Assembly: GCA_963978905.1 (NCBI GenBank) | Contig: OZ022256.1 | Coordinates: forward strand, 58,988,646 to 59,052,645 | DNA: 64,000 nucleotides | Source: Trichostrongylus colubriformis | Lineage: Eukaryota; Nematoda; Chromadorea; Rhabditida; Trichostrongylidae | Reading direction: 5' to 3' | Shown: piece after piece, positions 1-10,438 of the stretch | Position numbering within the stretch: the stretch's first letter is position 1 | Layout of the letters: each line of letters opens with the position of its first letter | Program-made: the position numbers and the translations under genes | Notes under the pieces: generated by a model | The model's database searches: none | Seen by the model: only the letters and a program-made list of their open reading frames with translations | What the model was told of the DNA's origin: nothing

Positions 1-100
1 AAGAGCTCCACAGTGGATAAGCCCTCCCCGTATGCACATATCCCCCCTTTGCCATTGTTATAGCTTATGATAGGACCTTTCCCATCCCTTTCACCAGCAG

Positions 101-222
101 GAAACCCCCATGGTTTTTTTGGCATTTCCGTTTTATTTGAGGAAGACGACGTGCGAGCTTACCGTCTAGGATACATGAATCTTGAGCCATTCCTTCGTAT
201 GGAAGTGGCGAACGATTTTTAG
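101..222 (+). CDS. Putative C-terminal exon of an unrecognised gene
   Basis: A good acceptor (CCCTTTCACCAGCAG, ending at 100) opens a reading frame of about 40 codons that ends in TAG at 220-222. The peptide contains PHGFFG near its start and ends LEPFLRMEVANDF, which reads like genuine protein sequence. The exon needs one base from an upstream exon outside the window. I do not recognise the family. The next exon-like block (292-601) carries a related PHGFEGF motif but in another phase, so a simple mutually exclusive exon pair is not supported. Confidence 0.3.
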
Positions 223-291
223 CCTCCTTATGGATATGACGGTATCAAATAAGATTTTCAGATTGAATTAATTGCTCTGCTTCCATTTCAG

Positions 292-601
292 TGGCCCACA
301 CGGCTTTGAGGGATTTCCTCTGCTGCAAGTTGAAACGCCTTTATTCACGTCTCCAGTTCTTGATGTGCCACTGCTCACACCTGCTCAAACACCAGTCTCA
401 ACGACTCCGGCTGGCTCATCGATGCCACTTCTCTTGGTTCCGCCACCACTGCAACATCAGGTGCCAGTGAATGCGATTCCGGAACAGTCACACCTGCTGA
501 AGGTGATTACAGATGTAGACTACGACCTTAAAATTAGGAAACCACTTGCAGTAGGTACTCGCTTGAGCGAAAAGTTAGAAAGAAAGAGAGGAAAAGAATG
601 A
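292..601 (+). CDS. Putative terminal exon, proline/threonine-rich tail
   Basis: The acceptor TTCCATTTCAG ends at 291, and the frame runs open for about 103 codons to TGA at 599-601. The translation starts GPHGFEGF and continues through a Pro/Thr/Leu-rich stretch (repeated PLL, TP and PPP) to a basic tail ending SEKLERKRGKE. This suggests a low-complexity C-terminus. The upstream part of the gene would lie off the left edge. Family not recognised. Confidence 0.35.
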
Positions 602-3240
602 AAAGAAGGAAGAAGGAATAGAAACACTGAGAGAAAGAAAGCCATTGCAATGCGGGTACTCGGCGTTCAGCACTATTTTTGCCTCAAGCTCTACAAGAGC
701 AAAAGAATGCCTCCCTTTGTCTACTAAAGCTTAGCCAAAAAGTATGTGCATCCCTACTATGTACATGTAAAATCTTCGTCCGCCTGTACGTCCGTCTGTC
801 CATTCGTCGCAATAAGTATTGAATGAAAAACGATCTATAGAGATGGCGACAAGTTTGGTATGGTAGCGCGCACGGCAGAAGTAAAGAGCACACATGGGCC
901 AAGTTAAGCTCCGCCCACGATGGGAGGAGCGTGCACTGAAAAGTTCGTTTTCGGACCGAAAATTGCTAAATGGGTTCCAGTATCACCCAAAAGTAGGGCA
1001 AATGTGGATTAAGATCAAGAGTAGGTTACCTAAAGTCATGAAAGGGGCTTGGGCACAGTGGGCGGAGGCACCCTGAGTGGGGGTACGTACAACGAAAATT
1101 CATACGTAACTCGGTTCAACGCAGTCTTGAGACCAGGATAAAACCGGCACAAATGACCATTGTCCAAGTTATCTTGAACACTTAGGGACTAAGAGAAAAC
1201 CCGCTTGCAATAGGCGGGGCGTAATGTGGTAATGAGTGCTGAGTGAATTTATAAAAAAAAAAGCAATTGCGATCGTCCCACTGCTGCCCTTGATGTTTCG
1301 CGCACAGAGTGTGCACCAGTCAGCTGGTATACATACAGGGGGTGCCAAAAAAAAAAGTAATTTTGTCTCGTCCACTTTCACCCCCTTTAGTCGAACTACA
1401 GCAAATTCTGTTGAGGTATTCACATCCCCAGATTCAAGAGCAAACCTCACTCTATCACTACACTCCGTGGCAGCCTTCTGCACGAGCAGGAACGGGAGCG
1501 AGGAAATAGTGAACAAGATGTGTCACCTCAACTGGGCAAAATCCGAAATTTCGTCGCCCTCGTTCACAGCCTTGCTAAGGTCCGTTCACTCTGGGTACCT
1601 AAGGGGATTCATACTTGGTGGTGTTCTTTAGGATCCCGTATTTTCCGGGTTCCCAGCGCCCTTCGTTTCCAAGAGCTAAAACGTACACTTACCACTGAAA
1701 CCCCTCCGGAGGCGGATTTGGGCATGAAAATGATACTTCGGATCATAGCAGCCTTGTCCAAGCAGCAGGGGCTCTATGACTCCCATGAACCGAAGGGCCA
1801 ATCCTGAGGAAGTTTCCCACAAAAGACCTAACATGGAACCCGGCTCCACTGTTTTAAGGGGACCTTGATACCGTGGGTGCTCCGAAGCCCGACTGCGCCA
1901 CTTAAAGGTTCTATATTTTTATGAAAATGAAAGTAGTGAGTCTCAGCTTGTTCCTGCTTTTAGAGGAACATTTCGGGAATATTTTGCCCCAATACTTTCA
2001 TTTCTTTCGTTTCCCTATGTTTTGTATAATTGGGAGATGTGAGCCGTGGGCAAAATTACTTTTTTTTTTTGGCACCCCCTGTATAAGATCCTCCCACATT
2101 GCGATGCCACCACGACGTCTTCTTTACGCTCATCGCCATCGCAGGCAGCTTTCTTCGTCATTCTGGTTATTGAAAAAGGTTCAGAACGCTCTCTGAGACG
2201 ATATACAGCTTTTTGATGATGTATGAGCTCCCGATTTCACCAACTGGCGAAGTTGGTTCAGTGACAAGTGACACCCTTCCCGCTAGCATGATCCCGAGAT
2301 CACTGCCGGGGCCACTCAGCCTACTATCCATCAGTATCTTGCGGATATCTTATGATAGCCTTCAGTGAAAACACTGATGTGTTCATCTATTGATCATCTC
2401 AAAGCAAGCAAAATCGCATTGAACTGCTTTGGCAATTTCGAATGAAAAGTAGAGAGCGTGACACATCACAGAAATCTCCTATTTTGACCGGACGCTCTTT
2501 TAAACGATATCCCATACTCTCGCCTCTGTACTCCCTAGCCATCGAATACCGAAACTTCGAAGTGAACAGTAATTTTTTTGTCACCCTGTATATGCTAGGC
2601 GTGCTTTTCACTTCTGGCGAGTATGTTAACGATACCCGTGATAAGCTTGTAACAAGTCTTTGAAATGAGAATCCTGTGCTTCACCGCCTACCCTCATTAC
2701 TCAACTAGGACTGATAGGTCAAAATTTGCAAACAGCTTTGCCGAAGAGGATTTTTGTGTAGATCAATTTTATTAACGGCCTGACGTTTCGACCCTTTCGT
2801 CGTCGTCTGCAGAGGACCCGTGATCCACTGTGGGTGGTAGGACGTCACACGGATAGTCTGAATTTTATGCCGAGGTCTCAAGAAGAGAGAATTTAAGCAA
2901 TTCTGAAAACAACACTTAGAGCATAAGCAAGAAATTTCGTTGATTAATCCTTTATTTTTGGGTTTAAAAGCGCACAAATCAAATATAAGTACTCAGTTAT
3001 AATTCCTCATTATTTAGAATTAAAGCAATACTCGAAGCAAATGGTAACTCTTTTTTCCTTCATTTTTTTTATTTAAAATTTTAATTAAAATTTGATTAAA
3101 ATGAAAAAAAATTAAATTGAAAATTTAAACTTAAAAAAAATTTCAAAAATTAAAGACATCAAGAAATCTAACAGCTACTTTACTTATGGGGCTGTATCGA
3201 AAGTATCGAATGTGATCGCAGCGCTATTTTCTCTTTACAG
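602..3240. other. Gene-poor, transposon-rich stretch
   Basis: No convincing gene is seen. It holds the TA-flanked element at 1336-2081, a solitary transposon end at about 2573-2594 (TTTTTTTGTCACCCTGTATA, the mirror of a TACAGGGTGACAAAAA terminus), retroelement-like debris around 2750-2860, and a strongly A/T-rich, partly self-complementary patch at 3060-3160. Confidence 0.6.
1336..2081. mobile_element. 746-bp Tc1/mariner-type element with 30-bp terminal inverted repeats
   Basis: The left end reads CAGGGGGTGCC, then an A-run, then GTAATTTTG; the right end is its reverse complement (CAAAATTAC, T-run, GGCACCCCCTG). A TA dinucleotide lies on each side (1334-1335 and 2082-2083), the target duplication expected for Tc1/mariner superfamily insertions. 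No intact transposase is present. The segment 1918-2045 closely matches 29185-29310 in the mariner relic further along, so the interior is probably decayed transposase sequence. Confidence 0.8.
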
Positions 3241-3780
3241 TACTTTTTCAGACGTTTTCCGATCGGGTACGCAATCACGGATTGGGAGATGTTCGCATAA
3301 CCACTTCCGCAGTGGTCATCAACAATCTCGTATTTTACGTGACTACGGTAAGTGGGGCCTGTGGCTGTTTGGTAGATTAGGCCGCCGTCATACTTTGCGC
3401 ACACTCATTTGACGCGACGGTGTCGAATTCGAATCTTAGTATAGGCCATATTATGCCACATTCGAATCTGAATTCCTGGGCTCTCGCCACCATCACCATA
3501 CTGTAGTGTGTTTGGGTCGGGCGTTTTGCAAATGGAGCGCGTTATCAGATTTTGCGTCAATTTGCCACCGACATCGGCGGTGCCAGCTTCGATGCGCAAA
3601 GTATGACCGCAGTCTTACCGGGGTGTACCATGACCTTTCCTGATGTGCTGCCCAACGAGCTCAGATATTTGCTTTCAGATCCTCGTCGGCTACGTACGTC
3701 TTGATGGTCCACTAGCGCCATCAAAATCAGAAGCCGAACAAAGCGCCATACTATTTGCCTCGAATTACCTTAATATCTGA
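3241..3780 (+). CDS. Two C-terminal exons of an unrecognised membrane protein
   Basis: Exon 3241-3347 follows CTCTTTACAG and ends at a GTAAGT donor; exon 3679-3780 follows GCTTTCAG and ends in TGA. Both junctions are in phase 0, and together they give 68 residues. The first exon contains GLGDVRITTSAVV followed by a hydrophobic stretch (INNLVFYVTT) that continues into ILVGYV in the second, suggesting one membrane-spanning segment and a short polar tail ending ASNYLNI. The upstream exons were not found among the transposon debris to the left, so the gene may be truncated. Family not recognised. Confidence 0.5.
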
Positions 3781-5497
3781 AGTGCTGATGCCTTTGATAA
3801 TATTTAATTGATAAGCCTTACAGTTTTTTAGGGTAGTTCAGAACTTAGAGCATTTATGCGTGAGATGCTATACATAGTGCTTAACACTGAGGAACAAAGC
3901 ATTTTTTATGTAGCTATTTGCTTCCGCTCTTATTGAATACGAGGTCTGATGATATAATAAAGTTTTTTACGCTTTTTGTGGCCGGAATACACCGATAGTC
4001 GAGGATTCCTCGACAGGGAGTCGTATGTGACCGGATAGAAGGGTGGGGGTCGTACCTTCCAAGGTCAGCGATAAGCACTAAAATTTTAATTATCAATAAG
4101 CAGATGAAAGCGAAAGGATAATTGCCGTAGATCCGTGTGAAAAAAATGTTAAATAAACATCTTTTTGTCTGTGGAATTTTCCTCGCCCCTGGCAGTGCCC
4201 CGATTGTGGCTGCATGGATGTTCCATTTTCCGAGAATTCACGAACCACGGACGGCCTGTACGCGAGCTTCAAACGCTTCATATAGTTTGGACTAAAAGTG
4301 GTTACTGTGCCCTTGCCTTGTTTAATAGGAGAGACATAGCAATCGCTCCAGGACCCAAACACATGCGGCGTCGTTAGGCCGCACACATCGCATAGCACGC
4401 CACAAGCCGTACTGCGAAATCCTAATCCAACGATAACAACTCAGTTTTAAGTTGAGGATATGCTTTCGATGGCACGTTCCATGCATAGGGAAACTCGTCA
4501 AGTGCTCCTACGACCGCTGCACATAGCAGAATCAAGTGGCTTTCAATATGTCAGCGAAGCAGAATCTAGTGGCTTTCAGTGTGTCAGAAAAAGATAGATA
4601 GATCGGTTTCACCTGAAAAGGCAGTAATAGGTGACAATATGTTGTTTTATGTAAAAGTATATTTAAGAATTCGGAAAATTCAGAAGTAATCGTTGGAGAA
4701 ATTGTCGTACTATGAAGTGACTGAAATACACATAGTTTCCAGTATGTTTAAATTGGGATTTCCATCGACTATTTTTAGAAGTTTTGGTACGGTGATAATG
4801 GGTCTGCCAGTTACATATGTACATGCAGCGAGTCACGGGAAGTGGGCTTATTATCACTTGGGCAGCGTGAACTTAACGCCTCGTATTGACTGTTACATGA
4901 TTTTGAATCGCTTCAGTCCTCTGAACAAGTGTAAATGAGATTTCTACCCTTACGGATTGACGCCATAGCTAAAGCGCCCAAACGCTGGATCTACCCGTGC
5001 ATAGGCTTTTTATTCCAAACTCCAAGAAATGCTCTATTTATGCCTGGATCTTTCCAGTATTTTTTTTGACAGACTGCGACATTTATTCACAAGGAAATGG
5101 CGTTTAGAATGTAATCAGTAATACTTGTTCTATTCATGGAAATGAATGTATGTACTGCACGCGGTTTTCGCGCCCTACCGCTAATTTCTGCACCTCTGCG
5201 ATGCTTCAACTCGATGACTGTTTCTGCTGATTTTTGATAACTTTATAGTTATCTGGAACATTCTTATGCATTGGAAAAATCATGTCAAATCACTTCTTTC
5301 TTTAGATTCAATGGTTTTGGTTTTAAAGTACAGTAGGCCTCTCGGTTTTGATACAGCTGTCCAAACATAACGGCATGTACACGTGTTGGCCGTTTTTCGT
5401 TGTTTTCTTGACTAAATAATGCCTGTCTGTGTCTGGATTCGCTTTGCTGCTGCTCGATTCTGGAGACAATGAGAAATGTCACGGAGTATATCTTCAG
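3781..5497. other. Intergenic stretch with repeat remnants
   Basis: Non-coding by eye. It includes a half-copy of the fold-back family seen at 31245-32249 (here about 3979-4200, starting ACACCGATAGTCGAGGATTCC) and an imperfect direct repeat at about 4525-4592 (GCAGAATC..GTGGCTTTCA..TGTCAG twice). The final few hundred bases should contain the promoter of the MINDY gene; no core promoter element is recognisable. Confidence 0.5.
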
Positions 5498-5509
5498 AAT
5501 CGCTGTGAT
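5498..5509 (+). promoter_or_regulatory. Probable spliced-leader acceptor and 12-nt 5' UTR of the MINDY gene
   Basis: TATATCTTCAG ends at 5497 and the chosen ATG follows at 5510. No upstream in-frame coding exon is visible, so the acceptor most likely receives a trans-spliced leader. Confidence 0.5.
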
Positions 5510-8234
5510 ATGTCTGATTCTTCTACTAACGAAACTGATGGACTTCAAGTAGATGCAGTTGATGAGGCAGTGATCGATACTGTAAAGTATCTTCTCGAAA
5601 ATATCCAGCTAGAACGCGCTCCTGAAGTCAGTTCAAAGGATGCTTCCGACTCTGATTCTTCAAATGTCCCACAACAGACGTGTGGTAACTCCAAACAAGA
5701 GGAAGTCGTTAAGGAGCCTACTGTAAGTTGCCATACATACATGGGTGCTACTAGACAGGGGGGGGGGGACAACCTGTTGGATGTTAAACATTAACATGCT
5801 TTCACATAAACGTCGACGATAACATCAGCTTTACAGAAGCGTCATATATAGGGCGCCTTCGGTGCTACGGTACGTTATTGGCACGTCGGTCGTGTGTAAA
5901 GGCATGTTATTGTCCAGACTTTCAAGAATTTGCCCCCTCCTCGCTTCACATCAGTATAGCATCCTTACCCTTGATGTATTTCTTAATGTTTAACGGAATT
6001 CTATGAAGGATCACCCTTCTCCCCGAAAACCTGAGCCCGAGACGGTGCCTCTTCAACATCGGCAAGACGAGGATCGCGACATATTTAAGGTTTGTTTTAT
6101 TTTTCAAGTGTCAGGCATGTTCGTAATATATTAGAGATCGTTCTTTTCGAATTTCTCTCGCATTATATCTCGACTTTCTTAATCGGTCGATTCTTATTTG
6201 TTTACAGCTGAAAGCGATGCAATTCAACACTACCAAGATGTCCATCGTCACCCAAAATCTGAATGGTCCATGTCCTTTGATAGCTCTTGTTAATGTCCTC
6301 GCTTTAAAAGGTTTGATCTGGCCTTTTGACTAATCTTTTAAATATTGTTTGTGGTTTTTAGTTCATGGTCTTTACCTCTTCTTCTTAAGGTCTAACCCGA
6401 CTTCCTGCGAATGGATACATCACAAGGGATGCGCTCACACACCTGGTACCTTTCTGGCGCTTATTGAAATGTGATAGTTTAGAGCAGAGAGGTCATAATT
6501 CAGGTTGCAGACGCCCTGCTACAGATGCGACCAGGAAATATGACCACTCATGTGGAGAGTAACTACGATAGAAATCTGGATGATGTAATCAACCTTCTTC
6601 CAGACTTGGGTCGGGGCTTGGATGTTAACGTCAGGTTGGATGAGGATGTTTAATTTTTTGCATATTATTCTGTTTTTACGTGAGTTGGTTAAGGTTTCGT
6701 CACGTCACTGATTTTGAGTTCACGCCGGCGTTATCTTTGTTTGATCTACTCCGGGTCAATTTATACCATGGATGGGTTCCCGATCCCCAGTTCGTAGAGA
6801 TTAGTACGTTTCCTATGCATATTGGAGTCATGTAATTTTTATTTTTGTATATTTTCATGGATTATTTGTTAGAGGAAGCCGTTGGAGATCTAACCTACAA
6901 TCAGCTGGTCGAGCAAATTTGCGATGAAGGAAATCATAACAGATTGTTGCTGCAAGAGTTTTTGGATGAAAATGTCACACAGCTGACTTACCATGGACTG
7001 ATTGGCCTCATGGAGGCTATGCAAGATGGCGAGTTGGCAGTCTTATTTCGAAACAACCATTTCCACACGATACATAAAAGAAAGGTGAGACAGTGGTTAT
7101 CTCTTTCAGTAGTATTTTCTTTTGCATATCCCAAAACATATTCGCGAAACCTTGAATGACGTTTATTGCTTTGCTAACTTTGCTAAATGGGAGAAAATCG
7201 TTCCCATGATAATTCATTTCCGAGGTTCTTTCCCACTGTTTCAAGCTTATTGTGGAGACTGGTATTATTCCCATATGTTTAGTTTCCAACGCTGCAGTTG
7301 ATCTTTTATTCGCATCGTGTCTCACCTGTTCCATTAGGTTTCGCCCATCTTCCTCCCCTCTCCTGTATGCTTTCTTTGAACTTATCATCCACTTCAAGTA
7401 GAGCATTTTGACGCTTTTCATGCTCATCTTCTCCGCGTTATGACGTTTACTCTGCTTTTCCTATTGGCCAGGGGTGTTAGGATGTCCGTGATGTCTGACG
7501 TTGTAACATATCTCTAACGATTTCATTATAAGCCTTAAATCTTGTAAATTTTCATTTAATGTCACTCAGTGGTATGTACAAAAATTTGTCTCTTGTTTCT
7601 ACTGTTATCAGAAGCATTGCGCTTTTCATCATTTTTTCTTCTTTCAGGATCTGCTTTATTTGCTTGTGTCTGACAGTGGTTACGTCAATGAGCCATCCAT
7701 TGTTTGGGAATCTTTCAACAATGTTGACGGGAGTTCGATTTTCTTTGCCAGTGACTTCACTATTGGCTCTCCTCGTACTAGTAGCGCTACAAATGTGTCC
7801 CCAGGTCCACCATGCTCGACAGATGTTGAGTACGTTTTCTGCCACTGCCTCATTTCGCTTTGAAAGTTCGCTTTAAGTGAATCCTTTTCAGCTTTTTATT
7901 AGCTCAAGAAATGCAAGCATGTGAAGAAGAGTTGGCTAGACAGGAATCTGAAAGAGCAGCACGCGAAAAAGCTGCAGTGCAGAATCAGCACTCTCCATCT
8001 CCTACTGATGAAAGGTTTGTCAGTTTCTCATATATTCCTCTTTTCATTACCGTTTTTACAAGAAAGTTCACAAAATGCTTGGTAGCTGCTAATACATCCA
8101 GTTACAGACGCCAGAACTATGAGAGGACGCCACAAAGAAGTAACAGACCTGTTGTTGCAAACACAGTAACAAAAGACAAAAAAGTGGGTTTCTTCCTTTC
8201 AGTGTCGAGTCAGTTGCTCATGAGTAATTGCTAG
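5510..8234 (+). CDS. MINDY1: MINDY1/2 (FAM63)-type ubiquitin-chain deubiquitinase
   Basis: Ten exons in consistent phase: 5510-5722, 6009-6089, 6208-6310, 6390-6445, 6504-6634, 6694-6803, 6873-7084, 7648-7829, 7892-8014, 8108-8234. The acidic N-terminus (starting MSDSSTNETDGLQ) precedes the catalytic domain. Exon 3 carries TQNLNGPCPLIAL, where Gln and Cys are spaced as in the MINDY-1 active site. Exon 6 gives YHGWVPDPQ and exon 7 the histidine motif FRNNHF; exon 8 has the family-typical VWESFNNVDG. MINDY enzymes trim Lys48-linked polyubiquitin as cysteine peptidases. The tail has a Glu/Arg-rich helix (EEELARQESERAAREK) resembling a ubiquitin-interacting segment. The stop at 8234 assumes read-through of a possible GT donor at 8184; an alternative last exon from 9195 is possible. 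Poly(A) signal AATAAA lies at 9115-9120. Confidence 0.88.
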
Positions 8235-9424
8235 CTATATTGTAGAAGTTGGTACTTTGGAACCGTGTTGCTCTCCCCTACATTTTTTACCCCTTATACA
8301 TTGCAACTTGAGGCAGAAACATTTAGTTTAGCGATATCGCTTATGGGAATTTTTTCGCAGGATAAATCCTCAAGACCCTACGACTTTTTTTGTCACTAGG
8401 GAGTATCTGTTTCTCAGATCAGCTAATGTTTCTATGGAATTCTGTAACTTTCTACGCACGCCGCAGTTCTTATTATCATGCATAACTCTGTGGTAATGCG
8501 GTTTCTTGAGCTGTAGAGCATGAGCTATCTAAAAGTTAACTTTTCAGTGTATAATCCAGTGATAGTATCTGCTGTGGACAACGTCTAATGTATTGGTAGC
8601 AGGTAGTTGGGTCATTTTGAAACTGATTGCTAGATTTACACCATTGATAAGATTTATATTTTGTAGTTATACACATTGTATATTCCTGTATTTGTCATTA
8701 TTAAATATGTACGTACGAGTGATATAAGCGTATTATATTGTACATCTAGGCCTCTACTGTAAAAAGTAATTTTTGATGTAGTATATTCTTTTCGAAGTGC
8801 CTTATCTAATCACGCATTCTTCCTCGGTTTTTCCTTTGTGATATTTGCTCGTTTCCCTTTTTGTAGGCTGTCTACGCACATTTCTTGTTTTAGGTTCGCT
8901 TCTCATCTTGTATACTTATACTTATAGTTTTATTACTAGTTTTAAAGCAGACTTGTTCTGTTTAACGTCGTATGCTGAAGATGACTAATACTTTGTATGT
9001 ATGAAAAGACTTTCTAAATCAATGTACTGCTTATTGGAACGTGATCACTGCAATCGTTTGAAGTCCTTACCTTGTACTCTTGGCAAAGCTACTGCCTCAT
9101 TAACGTTCTTTTAGAATAAACTAGAACGGCAGTTGTGTTATCTGTGACTGACCATGTTTTGCTCATGAAATCATACTTGTGCTTTTGATTACAGTATCAA
9201 AGCTGGGAGAGCGACTGGGTGTCGTAAATGGGACGCTCGCAGCTGTTTCACAATGAACTGCTTGAAGAATCGAAACAGAAAAGGCGACGCCGCACCTACT
9301 CCTGCTGCATCCCTGTAGCAAGCATCAGTTACCGACCTCATCTGTAAACTAGAAAGCAGAAAGCTGAACATAGTTCTGGGCAGAAGCATGAGCTTTGAAA
9401 TGCAGCCTCAGGAGCAGTTCTGTG

Positions 9425-9563
9425 TAAGGTCGCCGTCAGACTTCGCGTTTCTGCGGTTTTGCGGCGTCGCGCGTTCGCACGCGACACTGCGAGCTTGCGA
9501 TCTTGCGTTGTCGAAACTTCGCGTGCGGAACCGCCCATGCAGAGTAACGAAGTCTGACGGCGG
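9425..9563. repeat. Micro-word fold-back element, copy 1
   Basis: Starts TAAGGTCGCCGTCAGACTTC and ends with the inverted CGAAGTCTGACGGC. The interior is a chain of variants of TTGCGG, TCGCACGCGA and TTGCGATC, with the second half complementary to the first. Related copies lie at 54370-54530, 54655-54782, 55625-55813 and 56067-56288. Confidence 0.65.
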
Positions 9564-9925
9564 AACGCTCATGACAGACCCTGTTGCCACCTCCTGCAGT
9601 TTTACGCTTTCGCATCGAAGTCGCTTTCCAGTAGGACCGCAAAATTGCTTGAGAAACTTGCGCAGTCTGACATAGGCTTTAGCGTCACCGGTAGCAGTGC
9701 CCAGCATTCTTTTGGGGTGAGGTTCTTCAGTTCATAAAGTAAAACAAAACTAAAGGTGCACACTCCAGTACACTTTATAAACTAGTGCACACCTGTCTTT
9801 TGTGAAGAAACTATAGGTAGGGGATACTGACGACGTTTTGTGAATAAGCTTCACGCCATCCTGTTTGGATTCGTAATGGCATATCCTTACAGTAGCACCT
9901 GTACGTTGGCGATAGGCCTATCTAA

Positions 9926-10343
9926 GGCCGCGTTCATATTTTGCAGTGCCGGTGGCAGGCGTTGGTACGGGTGGGGTCCACGAGGTCGAATTTCCGCGCG
10001 GTCGCGCGCGATTAGCGGCACAGCGGGTGCGAGTGCCAGTGGCAGGGGATGGCAGACTTCAAGCGAGGCAGTGTGGTATGGGTGGAAAGCGCAGACGTGA
10101 CGCAGTCACGCTCAGCCGGCCGATCAAGGGCAATCGATACGGCGAGTCGTACGGGGTCGCCGCGAGTGAAACGCCGCGAAGCGGAAATTCGACCTCGTGG
10201 ACCCCACCCCGTTGGTACGTGTCTCTGCGTCTCCGCCTTGCCACCCTGTCTCGCTGCCTGCGTCGTCCCTGCACCTCCTTTGTACCACTCTGCCTCGCTG
10301 TGCACGTAGCCACGCCTTGCTGGCACAAAGCATGAACGCAGCC
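9926..10343. mobile_element. Outer TA-type inverted-repeat element carrying a nested MITE
   Basis: The left end AGGCCGCGTTCATATTTTG and right end CAAAGCATGAACGCAGCC are inverted copies of each other, with TA next to each end. A different element (9969-10209) with its own target duplication is inserted inside. Single ends with the same GCGTTCATACTTTGC signature recur near 25310-25335, 30480-30500 and 49850-49870. Confidence 0.6.
9969..10209. mobile_element. 241-bp Mutator-like MITE with 9-bp target duplication
   Basis: Begins GGGTGGGGTCCACGAGGTCG and ends with the exact inverse, CGACCTCGTGGACCCCACCC. The 9-bp word CGTTGGTAC stands on both sides (9960-9968 and 10210-10218). A 9-bp duplication is the hallmark of Mutator (MULE) transposition. 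The G/C-rich core (GTGCGAGTGCCAGTGGCAGG) is shared with the elements at 29600-29837 and 52370-52607. Confidence 0.85.
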
Positions 10344-10438
10344 TAATGTGGTCCTAGCTCAGCAGTGCATTTAATCGAAAGTTTTCTGTTGGTGGGAGAT
10401 TCAGCCACCACTTAAATGCTAGTTCATCTCAGGTACTT

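Larger units (their letters stand above)
8235..10432. other. 3' flank of the MINDY gene and a cluster of fold-back elements
   Basis: From 8235 to 9120 it reads as A/T-rich 3' UTR or intron ending at an AATAAA. Around 9195-9330 short open frames follow a TTTGATTACAG acceptor and could be an alternative MINDY tail. From 9425 it is filled by self-complementary repeats (9425-9563 and 9926-10343). No independent gene is supported; the long open frames on both strands at 9946-10335 lie inside these elements. Confidence 0.5.

Noticed and set aside
2750..2870. Sequence resembling the CCTGACGTTTCG...CGTCGTCTGCAGAGG motif seen near retroelement ends
   Set aside because: Too short and diverged to assign to an element class.
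9946..10335. Long open fr,ames on both strands
   Set aside because: They coincide with the arms of nested MITEs; a palindrome with few stops is open on both strands by construction.
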